Shown piece after piece: positions 1 through 9,191 of a DNA stretch of 64,000 nucleotides. The stretch lies in the NCBI GenBank assembly GCA_902573735.1, contig CACGLH010000005.1, forward strand, positions 43,344-107,343, written 5' to 3'. The translations under genes were made by a program, and so were the position numbers. The notes under the pieces were generated by a model. It did no database searches. It was not told the DNA's origin and saw only the letters and a list, made by a program, of their open reading frames with translations. Each line of letters opens with the position of its first letter. Position 1 is the first letter of the stretch. The DNA comes from an uncultured Alphaproteobacteria bacterium (GTDB taxonomy: Bacteria > Pseudomonadota > Alphaproteobacteria > Rhodobacterales > Rhodobacteraceae).

Positions 1-940
1 TTATCTATATTGCTTTGAATTTCAAAAAATGAAGAAACATCAGCAATAGCTACCCATAATTCACAAAAAACTTTATCATTATTTAATGACTTTGGGAAAT
101 TTGCAAAAATTGCGTCATCTCGATCTTTTGCAGTTACTGGGTCTATCGTAATAAAAGGAATGTTAGTTAGATCTATTTCATGAAGGGACTTTTTCCTTTT
201 AAGATTATTTATTTCATTCATTACTGAATCAGGAAACTTTTCAGGAAGACAAAATTCTTTAATGGATAAATATGAGAATAAATCAGATCTATCAATGTTC
301 CCATATGTTTTTTTTATATTACTTAACAAGAGATCATTATTTTTATTCTTTATTGGAATTTCTAGTTCAATAATTTGGTTTTCTTTTAAATTGGTATTTT
401 GGTTATTTATAAGATTAATTGGGTAATCAAAAAAACTATCTGTTGGGTTAATAAATATTTTGTTTTCCCTAAGATTTGAAATACCTAAAATTCTCTTAGA
501 AAGATTATTTATTGGCTTAATTAACTCTGCCGAAAAATAGTTAGTTTTTGTTTTATCAAACAATTTAGTTTTAACTAAAAATTTATTTCCAATCGAAATA
601 TTCAATCTATGAGATTGATCCTTGTTGACTATAATATTTGGAAACGTAAATCTGAAATTCCAAAAAGGTGGCTCTAAAAAAATTATTCCTGATGAATCTA
701 TTTTACTAACAATTAAAACATCAAAAGAAGAAATTTTAGACTTAAGGATAGGCTTTATTCGATATTTTTTTTTTTAAAAGGGATGTTAGGGAATAATCTT
801 TTGAGAATAGTAAAATAATGACTTTCTAGACCTAGAGTATGTATTATTTCTGTATGACTATCTAAATATCTATTTGCAACTACAAACTCTTTAAGTTCTT
901 CTTCTGTCAAATAATTATTCAAAAAACCTGTAGAACTCAT
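1..940 (-). CDS. rnr: RNase R (3'-5' exoribonuclease), 5' part only, apparent frameshift
   Basis: The gene encodes the N-terminal part of a hydrolytic RNB-family exoribonuclease that degrades structured RNA; the C-terminal part lies beyond base 1. The first 61 codons (940 down to 758) look like the N-terminal helical domain of alphaproteobacterial RNase R. From about 764 to 1 another frame is open and carries the RNB-domain signatures DPVTAKDRDDAIF and WVAIADVSSF, whose Asp residues are the metal ligands of this family. The two parts are in different frames. The switch lies at an A11 tract (T11 on the plus strand, 765-775), where one more A would join them. No ATG is available for the second frame, so both halves belong to one gene. 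Its start lies 12 nt downstream of the topA stop, as in other alphaproteobacteria. Homopolymer sequencing error, transcript slippage and real decay are all possible. Confidence 0.82.
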
Positions 941-952
941 AATCAGCTTTAA

Positions 953-3439
953 TTATTTCTTTTTTTTATTGTTAATTAACTCAAGTGCAACATCAAGATT
1001 TATATCTTCTAAATTATCCTTATTTTTTATACTTATATTACTTTTTTTGTACTTGATATAAGGACCAAACCTTCCATTCATTAATTGAATATCCCCACCC
1101 TCTGGATGGACGCCAATTATCTTTAATACTGAGGATGCTTTTTTACTATTACTATTTTTCTTTTCATTTTCAGATAATAATTCAACAGCTCTATTCATCC
1201 CAATTGAAAGGAAGTCTTCTAAATCTTTGATATTAGCATACACACTATTATGTCTAAGATATGGTCCATATGGTCCAATCGCAGAATGTATTGGCTCGTT
1301 ATCACTAGGATGATTACCCAAAACTTTTGGTAGATCCAAAAGTTTTCTTGCAATTTCAATAGTAATTTTACTGGTTTCAAAATTTTTTGGTATAGAAGTC
1401 CTCTTTGGTTTAGGGTTTTGTTCTGAACTATTACCTAATTGTACATAAGGTCCGAATCTTCCAGATTTTAAAAAAATCTCAATTCCTCTATAATCTAAAC
1501 CAATAGCACCTTCTGTAGATTTCTGATTTATACTCTCATCAGTGATTACAGCAAACGGTCTTACAAATTTACACTCGGGATAATTCGAACATCCAATAAA
1601 AGCACTTCCGGACCTGGAAGTCCTAATTGACAGTATTCCTTCATTACAACTATGACATAATCTTGGATCTTTTTTGCCATCACTATTTGGAAATATGTGA
1701 GGTGTAAGTATTTCATTAATTTTATCTAGCACTTCAGAAATTCTTAAATCCTTAGCTGCCTCTATAGTTGGATAAAATTCTTTCCAAAATTTTGATAAAA
1801 TTTTGACCCATTCAGATTTTCCTGAAGAGATATTATCGAGTTCTACTTCTAATTCAGCAGTATAATCATATTCTACATATTTTCTAAAATACTCAGTAAG
1901 AAAAATCGAAATTAATTTTCCTTTATCTTCAGGAATTAATCTGTTTTTTTCTTTTCTTACATATTGCCTTGATTGTATAGTTGAAACTATTGATGCATAA
2001 GTAGATGGCCTTCCGATACCTAAATCAACCATTTTTTTTACTAAAGTGGCTTCTGAATATCTAGGTTTTGCTTGAGTAAAGTGCTGTTGAGGGACAACAT
2101 CATCAGTTATTACTTCTTTTCCTTCTTCAATTATTGGTAATTCTTTATTTTCGTTATTATTTAGTTCTTCATTTTCATCATAAGAAAATGCTTTTCTGAA
2201 ACCTTCAAATATTACAACTCGACCAGTTGCTTTTAAAGAATTACTTTTATCTTCATTTTTTAAAATGATTGTGGTTGTTTCTGAAATTTCATCTTCCATT
2301 TGTGAAGCAAGCGTTCTATTTCTAATTAAATCATATAACTTTTTTTGATTTATATCTTGTAGAGTTAGATTTTCTGAAGTTTTGGTTATGTCTGTTGGTC
2401 TGATACACTCATGAGCTTCTTGTGCATTCACAATTTTATTCTTATAGAACCTTGGTTTATCTGGTAAAAATTTGTCCCCATAGATTTTCTTAATAGTATT
2501 TCTAGTTGTGGTCATTGCTTCAGGAGCCATATCGATTCCATCAGTTCTCATATATGTGATATGACCTGCTTCATATAACTTTTGAGCAACTGACATTGTT
2601 TGCTGTGCTCCCATAAAGAGTCTATTATTTGCATCTTGTTGAAGTGTTGAAGTAAGAAATGGAGGAAGTGGTTTTCTTTTTTTTGGAACAGAGGAAATAT
2701 CTTCCACAAAAAATTTTGAGTTTTGAAAATCTTTTACTATTTCATGGGCATATTCTTTTGTATTTATCGTGAACTTTTCAATTTTTTTGTTTTTATACTC
2801 TATCCCTTTTGCCTCAAATTTCTTATTTCTCTCATATATCAATGACAAATTTATTGACCAATACTCTTGAGGTTTGAAAGATTCTATTTCCATTTCCCTA
2901 TCTACTATCAACCTAAGAGTTGGTGACTGAACTCTTCCTGCGGATTGAAACCCAAATCCAACTTTGGTAAGAGATGGGGACATATTATATCCCAATAGGT
3001 AGTCTAATGCTCTTCTTGCAAGATATGCTTCAATTAAAGGACCATCTAAATCGCGAGGGTTATTAATAGCTTCAAGTACTGAAGTTTTAGTTATTGCATT
3101 AAATACTATTCTCTGTACTTTTGTATCTTCTTTAACACTTTTTTGTTTTTTTAAAATTTCAACTAGATGCCATGAAATAGCTTCACCTTCTCTATCAGGG
3201 TCTGTTGCTAGTATAAGATGATTATCCTTCGCAAGTGCTGATTTTATATCGGATATATGTTTAGTGCTTTTAGGATTTATTTGCCATTTCATTGAAAAGT
3301 TATTTTCAGGGTCAACTGATCCTCTTTTATCATTTAAATCTCTAACGTGACCGTATGATGCTAAAACAGTATATTTATTACCTAAATATCTATTGATAGT
3401 TTTAGCTTTTGCGGGAGATTCTACTATAACTACTGCCAT
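953..3439 (-). CDS. topA: DNA topoisomerase I (type IA)
   Basis: The enzyme relaxes negatively supercoiled DNA through a 5'-phosphotyrosine intermediate. The 828 residues begin with the Toprim domain, with the VESPAKAKTI segment and acidic metal-binding residues at D80, D82 and E84 (DPDREGE). The catalytic tyrosine is Y296 in ITYMRTDG. One four-cysteine zinc ribbon lies near 595-623 (C595, C598, C617, C623). It is followed by repeated C-terminal modules of the GRFGPYVQLG / GRFGPYIKY type, which bind single-stranded DNA in this family. Length is normal for an alphaproteobacterial TopA. It lies upstream of rnr on the same strand, and tldD is 17 nt upstream, so the three minus-strand genes may be co-transcribed. 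Confidence 0.97.
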   Translation of the reverse strand: MAVVIVESPAKAKTINRYLGNKYTVLASYGHVRDLNDKRGSVDPENNFSMKWQINPKSTKHISDIKSALAKDNHLILATDPDREGEAISWHLVEILKKQKSVKEDTKVQRIVFNAITKTSVLEAINNPRDLDGPLIEAYLARRALDYLLGYNMSPSLTKVGFGFQSAGRVQSPTLRLIVDREMEIESFKPQEYWSINLSLIYERNKKFEAKGIEYKNKKIEKFTINTKEYAHEIVKDFQNSKFFVEDISSVPKKRKPLPPFLTSTLQQDANNRLFMGAQQTMSVAQKLYEAGHITYMRTDGIDMAPEAMTTTRNTIKKIYGDKFLPDKPRFYKNKIVNAQEAHECIRPTDITKTSENLTLQDINQKKLYDLIRNRTLASQMEDEISETTTIILKNEDKSNSLKATGRVVIFEGFRKAFSYDENEELNNNENKELPIIEEGKEVITDDVVPQQHFTQAKPRYSEATLVKKMVDLGIGRPSTYASIVSTIQSRQYVRKEKNRLIPEDKGKLISIFLTEYFRKYVEYDYTAELEVELDNISSGKSEWVKILSKFWKEFYPTIEAAKDLRISEVLDKINEILTPHIFPNSDGKKDPRLCHSCNEGILSIRTSRSGSAFIGCSNYPECKFVRPFAVITDESINQKSTEGAIGLDYRGIEIFLKSGRFGPYVQLGNSSEQNPKPKRTSIPKNFETSKITIEIARKLLDLPKVLGNHPSDNEPIHSAIGPYGPYLRHNSVYANIKDLEDFLSIGMNRAVELLSENEKKNSNSKKASSVLKIIGVHPEGGDIQLMNGRFGPYIKYKKSNISIKNKDNLEDINLDVALELINNKKKK

Positions 3440-3456
3440 TTACCAAACCATCTCAT

Positions 3457-4890
3457 TTAGGTACTGCTACCTCCAACTGTAATGCCTTTCATATAAACAG
3501 TGGGTTGACCCACACCAACGGGAACCCACTGACCTGATTTCCCACAGTTTCCAATTCCAGGATCTAGAGACAAATCATTACCAATCCCTTGAATTTTATT
3601 CATAGCACTTGGTCCATCACCAATAAGCGTGGCTCCTTTTACAGGATATAAAATAGCACCATTTTTGACCTTATAAGCTTCAGTACAAGAAAATACAAAT
3701 TTTCCATTAGTTATGTCAACTTGACCACCAGAAAAACCAACTGCATAAATCCCATCTTTTAATTCACTTAATAAATTTTTTGGATTTTCTTTTCCCTCCG
3801 ACATAAAAGTGTTTGTCATTCTAGGCATAGGAGGGTGAGCATAACTTTGGCGTCTACCATTACCAGTAGAATGGGTTCCCATTAAGCGTCCATTTTGTCT
3901 ATCCTGCATATAATTTACTAAAACTCCATCTTCGATAAGTATATTTCTTTTGCTTGGAGAACCTTCATCATCAAAATTAATCGATCCTCTTCTATCAGGA
4001 ATTGTTCCATCATCCATAACGGTAACACCTTTAGAGGCAACTTTTTTTCCTATTAAGTCTGTAAAAGCTGATGTTTTTTTTCTATTAAAATCACCTTCCA
4101 AACCATGACCAACTGCTTCATGTAACATTACACCAGGCCAGCCTGGACCTAAGACTATATCCATTACACCAGCTGGGGCTGGTTTGGCCTTAAGATTAAC
4201 TTTTGCAATTCTCAAAGCTTCATTGACATGAGTTTTCCAATTTTTTTCAATCATTATTTCTGAAAGATTATAACGTCCTCCTCCACCAGAAGACCCACTT
4301 TCTCTTCTCCCATTTTCTTCAATGATAACTGAAACATAAATACGTACCATTGGTCTTATGTCATGCAAAATCTCTTCTTCAGGTCTCAAAATATAAACTT
4401 CTTGTAAAGAAGCATTCATACTAACGGAAACTTGTATAATATTTTTGTTCGATTGCCTGGCATAATCATCTATTTTCTCAAGTAATTTTAATTTGTTTGA
4501 TAATTGAATATTATGAAAAGGATTTTCATTTGTATAAAATTTTCTTTTTTTAATGTCTAATTTGTTGAAATTTTTTTCAATTAAGTCAGATTCCTTATTT
4601 TTTAAAGATATAACTTCTGACGCATTTTTTATACTTTCTAAATTAATATCTGAAGAATGAGAGTAAGCAGTTCTTTCTCCTTTAACAGCTCTAATACCAA
4701 AACCTTCTCTAGAAATAAAAGAGGAATTTTTTAATTTTTTGTTATCATAAAGAAAACTTTCGTTTTGAGTTCTCTCAAAGAAAAGTTCTCCATCATCAGT
4801 ATTTTTGGTAGCTGTTTTTAAACAACTTATAGTTTTTTTTTGATCTATATTATTTTCAAAAGGTTTAAAGGTTGCGTCTAATTCACTCAT
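3457..4890 (-). CDS. tldD: TldD metalloprotease subunit
   Basis: TldD pairs with TldE/PmbA in a protease that acts on unfolded peptides and modified peptide precursors. This 477-residue protein has the HExxxH zinc motif (H257, E258, H262 in MLHEAVGHGLEGDF) and the glycine-rich C-terminal region ending GQPTVYMKGITVGGSST typical of TldD. A glycine run near 198-205 precedes the catalytic part. No tldE/pmbA gene lies in this window. TldD sitting next to and divergent from the coxB operon is a common alphaproteobacterial arrangement, so the position is ancestral and does not point to a link with respiration. The start ATG at 4890 lies about 120 nt from the coxB start, and the gap holds divergent promoters. 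Confidence 0.95.
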   Translation of the reverse strand: MSELDATFKPFENNIDQKKTISCLKTATKNTDDGELFFERTQNESFLYDNKKLKNSSFISREGFGIRAVKGERTAYSHSSDINLESIKNASEVISLKNKESDLIEKNFNKLDIKKRKFYTNENPFHNIQLSNKLKLLEKIDDYARQSNKNIIQVSVSMNASLQEVYILRPEEEILHDIRPMVRIYVSVIIEENGRRESGSSGGGGRYNLSEIMIEKNWKTHVNEALRIAKVNLKAKPAPAGVMDIVLGPGWPGVMLHEAVGHGLEGDFNRKKTSAFTDLIGKKVASKGVTVMDDGTIPDRRGSINFDDEGSPSKRNILIEDGVLVNYMQDRQNGRLMGTHSTGNGRRQSYAHPPMPRMTNTFMSEGKENPKNLLSELKDGIYAVGFSGGQVDITNGKFVFSCTEAYKVKNGAILYPVKGATLIGDGPSAMNKIQGIGNDLSLDPGIGNCGKSGQWVPVGVGQPTVYMKGITVGGSST

Positions 4891-4952
4891 TATATTCTTT
4901 TCTGTAATTTGTTAAAAATTTAATTGATTTTTTTTTTAATTAAACTAGTTTT

Positions 4953-4980
4953 TTGATCACTACAAACATATATTTATAAA
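4953..4980 (+). promoter_or_regulatory. Candidate sigma70 promoter for the cox operon
   Basis: A TTGATC -35 box (4953-4958) and a TATAAA -10 box (4975-4980) are separated by 16 nt, about 35 nt before the coxB ATG. A strong Shine-Dalgarno run, AAGGGGGG, lies at 5003-5010. This is an assignment by eye only. Confidence 0.5.
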
Positions 4981-5013
4981 TGTGTTTCAAAATATCATTT
5001 TTAAGGGGGGACT

Positions 5014-5883
5014 ATGCACTTTTTAAACAATATTTTTTATAAATTATTTTATCCACTTTTTTTGTCTATAATCCCTCTATTAGCCTATGGCTCAGATAAT
5101 CTTAAAGATTTAGAAGTTATAGGAAAACCTAAACCTGGTGGTATTAATTTTCAACCTGCGGTGACAGAACTTGCTAGAGATATTCGCTGGTTAGATAACT
5201 TTTTACTTGTTATTATCACCTTAATATCTCTTTTTGTTATTGTATTATTGGGTATAGTTGTAATAAAATTTAATAAAAAATCTAATCCTAAACCAGCCAA
5301 ATTTACACATCATTCAGCATTAGAAATTACATGGACATTAGTACCAACAGCAATACTTGTTTTGATTGGGGCTTTTTCACTTCCAATTCTTTTTAAACAA
5401 TTAAATATACCTGAGTATGATCTCACTATTAAAGCAACTGGAAATCAATGGTATTGGTCATATGAATATCCAGACAAAGAAATAGCTTTTGATTCTTTCA
5501 TGCTTGCTAAAGAAGAATTGTCAAAGTACGGGTATTCAGACGACGAATACTTATTAGCAACTGATAATCCTGTAGTGGTACCAATTGGTTCTGTTGTAAG
5601 AATGCAAGTCACAGGTGCTGATGTTTTGCATGCTTGGAAAATTCCAGCTTTTGGGGTTCACATGGATGCAGTACCAGGTAGATTAAATGAGACATGGTAT
5701 AAAGTTGACAAAGAAGGTATTTATTTTGGTCAATGTTCAGAACTTTGCGGTTTGAATCACTCATACATGCCGATTGTGGTCAAAGCAGTTTCTAAAGATA
5801 AATATGAAAAATGGTTAAAAGAAGCTTCAATAGAATTCTCATCACTTCCAAAAGTGAAAAATATAAACATAGCAAAAAAATAA
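5014..5883 (+). CDS. coxB: Cytochrome c oxidase subunit II
   Basis: Subunit II of the aa3-type oxidase accepts electrons from cytochrome c at the binuclear CuA centre on the periplasmic side. The 289 residues comprise a signal/transmembrane start, two transmembrane helices (about 62-85 and 105-128) and a cupredoxin domain. All CuA ligands are present: H206 ([10 protein letters not shown]), C241, E243, C245, H249 and M252 in [14 protein letters not shown]. The aromatic QWYW electron-entry patch is also present. The gene opens the operon, but the next gene is ctaB, not the expected coxA, so the catalytic subunit must be encoded elsewhere if the oxidase works. Confidence 0.97.
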   Translation: MHFLNNIFYKLFYPLFLSIIPLLAYGSDNLKDLEVIGKPKPGGINFQPAVTELARDIRWLDNFLLVIITLISLFVIVLLGIVVIKFNKKSNPKPAKFTHHSALEITWTLVPTAILVLIGAFSLPILFKQLNIPEYDLTIKATGNQWYWSYEYPDKEIAFDSFMLAKEELSKYGYSDDEYLLATDNPVVVPIGSVVRMQVTGADVLHAWKIPAFGVHMDAVPGRLNETWYKVDKEGIYFGQCSELCGLNHSYMPIVVKAVSKDKYEKWLKEASIEFSSLPKVKNINIAKK

Positions 5884-5907
5884 TTTAAATATAAGATTAA
5901 TGATTTA

Positions 5908-6870
5908 ATGATTAGATCCACCAACAATATTTATTTAAGTTTAAATGAACCCTCAGCTTTAGATTACATTGAACTTCTGAAACTTAAAGTCATGCGATTA
6001 GCCATCTTTACTGCTGGCGTTGCAATGATAATTTCGTCTAATAACCTCAATCCATTTATTGCTTTAGGTTCAATTATTTGTATTGCATTAGGAGCCGGTG
6101 GATCAGGTGCACTAAATATGTGGTGGGACTCAGACATTGATTTATTAATGAAAAGAACTTCTAAAAGGCCAATTCCAGATGGCAAAATTACTTCTGACCA
6201 AGCATTAAGTTTCGGTGTTTTCCTATCTATTTTCTCTGTAATTTTTTTGGCTTTATTTGCAAATTTTTTATCAGCATTACTACTTGCTTTTACAATTAGT
6301 TTTTATATCTTCATATACACAATGTTCTTAAAAAGAACTACACCTTATAATATTGTTATAGGTGGTGCTGCTGGAGCTTTTCCTCCATTGATAGGTTGGG
6401 CTGTGTCCACAAACACAATCGGTGTAGAAAGTTTTTTACTATTTTTATTGATTTTTTTATGGACCCCTCCACACTTTTGGTCTCTTTGTCTTATAACTAA
6501 GAAAGACTATTCAATAACTAAAGTCCCTATGCTTACAGAAACACATGGTGTGAAAGCTACCAAACTGCAGATCTTCATTTATGCAATTATTCTTGCAATA
6601 TCTTCAATTATTATTTCATTTACAAATATCGGTGGATATTTTTACTTTATATCCTCGTTAATTTTAAATTCTATTTTTATTTTTTATGCTTATGTACTCT
6701 TAATAAATCCTTATAATTCTAATAATGAAAATTTTCCAAAAGAAAAAAAGCTTTTTTTGTACTCCATATTTTACTTGTTTATGCTTTTTTTACTTTTGCT
6801 CATAGAACATTTCACTAAATTACTCTTTCCGTCATACCTAATTATGGTAAAGGATTTAATATGGATTTAA
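5908..6870 (+). CDS. ctaB: Protoheme IX farnesyltransferase (heme O synthase)
   Basis: This UbiA-family membrane enzyme transfers a farnesyl group to heme b, giving heme o for the oxidase. The 320-residue protein carries the prenyl-diphosphate/Mg motif DSDIDLLMKRT (the family's DxxxDxxMxRT) followed by RPIPDGKI. It also has the second conserved loop KRTTPYNIVIGGAAGAFPPLIGW, and about nine hydrophobic helices. The gene follows coxB by only 24 nt, with no clear Shine-Dalgarno sequence and no remnant of coxA in the gap. Its 3' end overlaps the next small gene by 10 nt, which implies translational coupling. Confidence 0.95.
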   Translation: MIRSTNNIYLSLNEPSALDYIELLKLKVMRLAIFTAGVAMIISSNNLNPFIALGSIICIALGAGGSGALNMWWDSDIDLLMKRTSKRPIPDGKITSDQALSFGVFLSIFSVIFLALFANFLSALLLAFTISFYIFIYTMFLKRTTPYNIVIGGAAGAFPPLIGWAVSTNTIGVESFLLFLLIFLWTPPHFWSLCLITKKDYSITKVPMLTETHGVKATKLQIFIYAIILAISSIIISFTNIGGYFYFISSLILNSIFIFYAYVLLINPYNSNNENFPKEKKLFLYSIFYLFMLFLLLLIEHFTKLLFPSYLIMVKDLIWI

Positions 6871-7043
6871 ATAAACTAGAATATGATATTAAACAAAAAA
6901 GAAAAAGTAAAAACCTATGGTTGGCTCTAAGCCTAGGTTCATTTATAGTCGTTGTATTTTTTGTAACAATTGCAAAACTTTCCGATGGAAACTCCATCGA
7001 AGGTTTTGATCATACTTTAAGACCAAGTTTAATAAAGGAATAA
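6861..7043 (+). CDS. Small single-pass membrane protein of the cox operon (CoxF-like)
   Basis: A 60-residue protein with a charged N-terminus rich in Lys, one transmembrane helix (about 20-40) and a short tail. It lies between ctaB and ctaG and overlaps ctaB by 10 nt. Many alphaproteobacteria have a small membrane ORF in this position, sometimes called CoxF or annotated as an oxidase assembly/structural protein. The sequence is too short to prove homology by reading. A role in assembly or as an accessory subunit of the aa3 oxidase is inferred from position only. Confidence 0.7.
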   Translation: MDLNKLEYDIKQKRKSKNLWLALSLGSFIVVVFFVTIAKLSDGNSIEGFDHTLRPSLIKE

Positions 7044-7047
7044 ATAA

Positions 7048-7629
7048 TTGGATAAAAAGAAAAAAACTATTTTTTATCTCGTGTTCTTAGTTATATTTAT
7101 GGCTTCCGCATCATTTTTATCTGTTCCATTTTATAACTGGTTTTGTAAAGTAACTGGTTATGGTGGTGCTACAAATGTTGCACAAAAAGAATCTGACATT
7201 ATTTCAGACAAAGTTATCTCAGTTAGATTTGATGCTTCTTTAGAAAAAGGTTTAGAATGGGAGGTAAAACCTGTTCAGCGTAATATGACCTTAAATTTAG
7301 GAGAAACTGGTTTGGCTTTTTATGAGGCATATAATCCAACAGACAAACCAATTGCTGCACAAGCTAGTTTTAACGTTGTTCCTTTTTCTGTAGGAAATTT
7401 TTTTAATAAGATCGAGTGCTTTTGTTTTACTGAACAAATTCTACAACCTGGTGAAAAAATTAAAATGCCTGTGTCCTTTTATGTAGATCCTGATTTAATT
7501 AATAATCTTGAATCCAAAAATGTAACTTCAGTCACACTTTCTTATACCTTTTATGAGATTGACCTACCGGAAACAGCGAGTTATCTTGAAAATAATAAAG
7601 ATTTTGAAACTATTAATTTGAAGTTATAA
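7048..7629 (+). CDS. ctaG: Cytochrome c oxidase assembly protein CtaG/Cox11 (copper insertion)
   Basis: Cox11-type CtaG is a membrane-anchored copper chaperone that loads CuB into subunit I. The 193-residue protein has one N-terminal transmembrane helix (about 8-27), the conserved [16 protein letters not shown] stretch (C33) and the copper-binding CFCF motif (C124 and C126 in IECFCFTEQ). An immunoglobulin-like domain completes it. The start is TTG, 4 nt after the previous stop. Its substrate, subunit I, is not encoded in this operon, although this dedicated CuB factor is retained, so an aa3 subunit I probably exists elsewhere in the genome. Confidence 0.95.
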   Translation: MDKKKKTIFYLVFLVIFMASASFLSVPFYNWFCKVTGYGGATNVAQKESDIISDKVISVRFDASLEKGLEWEVKPVQRNMTLNLGETGLAFYEAYNPTDKPIAAQASFNVVPFSVGNFFNKIECFCFTEQILQPGEKIKMPVSFYVDPDLINNLESKNVTSVTLSYTFYEIDLPETASYLENNKDFETINLKL

Positions 7630-7643
7630 ATAGGAAAACAATA

Positions 7644-8432
7644 ATGGCACATGAAAAAAATCACGATTACCACATACTAAATCCAAGTATATGGCCTTTT
7701 TTAAGTGCTGTAGGTGCATTTGTATTGCTATTAGGAAGTGTTTTATTATTTCATGATTATACATCAGTTGTTTTCTTTATAGGATTACTTCTTGTGATTT
7801 ATTGTATGTATGGATGGTGGTCAGATGTGATTACTGAAAGTCATATAGGAGATCATACTCCAGTTGTAAAAATTGCTCTGAAATATGGCGTTATTATGTT
7901 TATAGTCTCAGAGGTAATGTTTTTTAGTGCTTGGTTTTGGAGCTTTTTTAAACATGCACTTTATCCCATGGAAGCTATTGGTTCTACATGGCCCCCAGCT
8001 GGTATTGAAACCTTTGATCCTTGGCATTTACCTCTAATCAATACATTAATACTTTTGTGTTCTGGTGCTGCAGCAACGTGGGCTCATCATGCAATCGCAC
8101 ACGAAAATAATAGAAAAGACTTAGTAAATGGATTAATAATTTCTATAATCTTAGGCGTATTATTTACTATTTTTCAAGCTTATGAATATACTCATGCAGC
8201 TTTTAGTTTTTCGGGTAATATCTATGGTGCTAACTTCTTTATGGCAACTGGTTTTCATGGTTTTCATGTTATAGTAGGAACGATTTTTTTGGCTGTCTGT
8301 CTTTTTAGAGCTTTAAAAGGTCACTTTACCCCTGAAAGTCACATTGGTTTTGAAGCAGCAGCATGGTACTGGCATTTTGTTGATGTAGTTTGGCTATTTT
8401 TGTTTGCGGCCATATACATATGGGGATCCTAA
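7644..8432 (+). CDS. coxC: Cytochrome c oxidase subunit III
   Basis: Subunit III stabilises the catalytic core and supports proton uptake. The 262-residue, seven-helix protein starts with the usual [14 protein letters not shown]. It has the conserved membrane glutamate E90 ([14 protein letters not shown]), the [21 protein letters not shown] loop and the C-terminal [17 protein letters not shown] segment. It lies 14 nt after ctaG. The DUF983 gene that often follows coxC in alphaproteobacteria is absent; a 71-nt gap leads to surf1. Confidence 0.97.
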   Translation: MAHEKNHDYHILNPSIWPFLSAVGAFVLLLGSVLLFHDYTSVVFFIGLLLVIYCMYGWWSDVITESHIGDHTPVVKIALKYGVIMFIVSEVMFFSAWFWSFFKHALYPMEAIGSTWPPAGIETFDPWHLPLINTLILLCSGAAATWAHHAIAHENNRKDLVNGLIISIILGVLFTIFQAYEYTHAAFSFSGNIYGANFFMATGFHGFHVIVGTIFLAVCLFRALKGHFTPESHIGFEAAAWYWHFVDVVWLFLFAAIYIWGS

Positions 8433-8503
8433 AGTTATTTATTTATGATTTCTTTTATTAAGAATTCGAATAATCTTTTATAATTTGACTTTGGTGTAGA
8501 AAT

Positions 8504-9190
8504 TTGTTGGCTAGAAAATTATTATTTCCAGTTGGTTTGGGACTTTTTGGGGTTACAATTCTTTGCCTGCTAGGAACCTGGCAAATAAAAAGACTTAACT
8601 GGAAAAATAATCTTATTAATGAAGTTACAAACAGTATTTCTATGAAACCCCAAAGAGTAGATTTAAAAAATATTGATATTAATTCACAGTATTTGTCGGT
8701 TGTTTTTGAAGGTCAATTTTTAGATAATGAAATTCATGTTTTATTTTCTTTAAAACCATATGGTCCAGGATTTAAAATTATAAAACCATTTAAGTTAAAA
8801 AGTGGTGAAATTATTTTAGTTGATTTAGGATTTGTTAAAGAAAGTGATAAAAATATTGATAGAAATATTAAGTTAACTAAAATTATGGGCAACATATTTT
8901 TTCCTAATGAAACCGATTATTTTACTCCATCACCAAACCTTACAAAAAATATATGGTTTTCAAGAGATTTGGAAAAAATGTCATCCTTTCTAAACAGTAG
9001 TCCAAAGATGCTTATTTTATCTTCAGATCTAAATATTTCCGACATAGTTGTTACTCCATTAAACCCAAATTTTGTTAATAATCATCTACAGTATTTGGTA
9101 ACTTGGTTTAGCATGGCAGCAGCCTGGCTTTTTATGTCTGTTTATTTGATCTCTCGTGTAGTAAGCAAACATAGGAAGGCAAAAAATTAA
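8504..9190 (+). CDS. SURF1 family cytochrome oxidase assembly protein
   Basis: SURF1 (Shy1) proteins help heme a insertion into oxidase subunit I. The 228-residue protein shows the family layout: an N-terminal transmembrane helix ending in GTWQIKRLNWK, a periplasmic domain and a C-terminal transmembrane helix (about 198-218). Two adjacent TTG codons (8504, 8507) are possible starts and no ATG is near. The stop is followed immediately by the thrC ATG at 9192, so the two genes are probably transcribed together. Confidence 0.9.
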   Translation: MLARKLLFPVGLGLFGVTILCLLGTWQIKRLNWKNNLINEVTNSISMKPQRVDLKNIDINSQYLSVVFEGQFLDNEIHVLFSLKPYGPGFKIIKPFKLKSGEIILVDLGFVKESDKNIDRNIKLTKIMGNIFFPNETDYFTPSPNLTKNIWFSRDLEKMSSFLNSSPKMLILSSDLNISDIVVTPLNPNFVNNHLQYLVTWFSMAAAWLFMSVYLISRVVSKHRKAKN

Positions 9191-9191
9191 A

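Noticed and set aside
5964..6185. Minus-strand frame inside ctaB
   Set aside because: No homology visible; ctaB motifs occupy the same bases.
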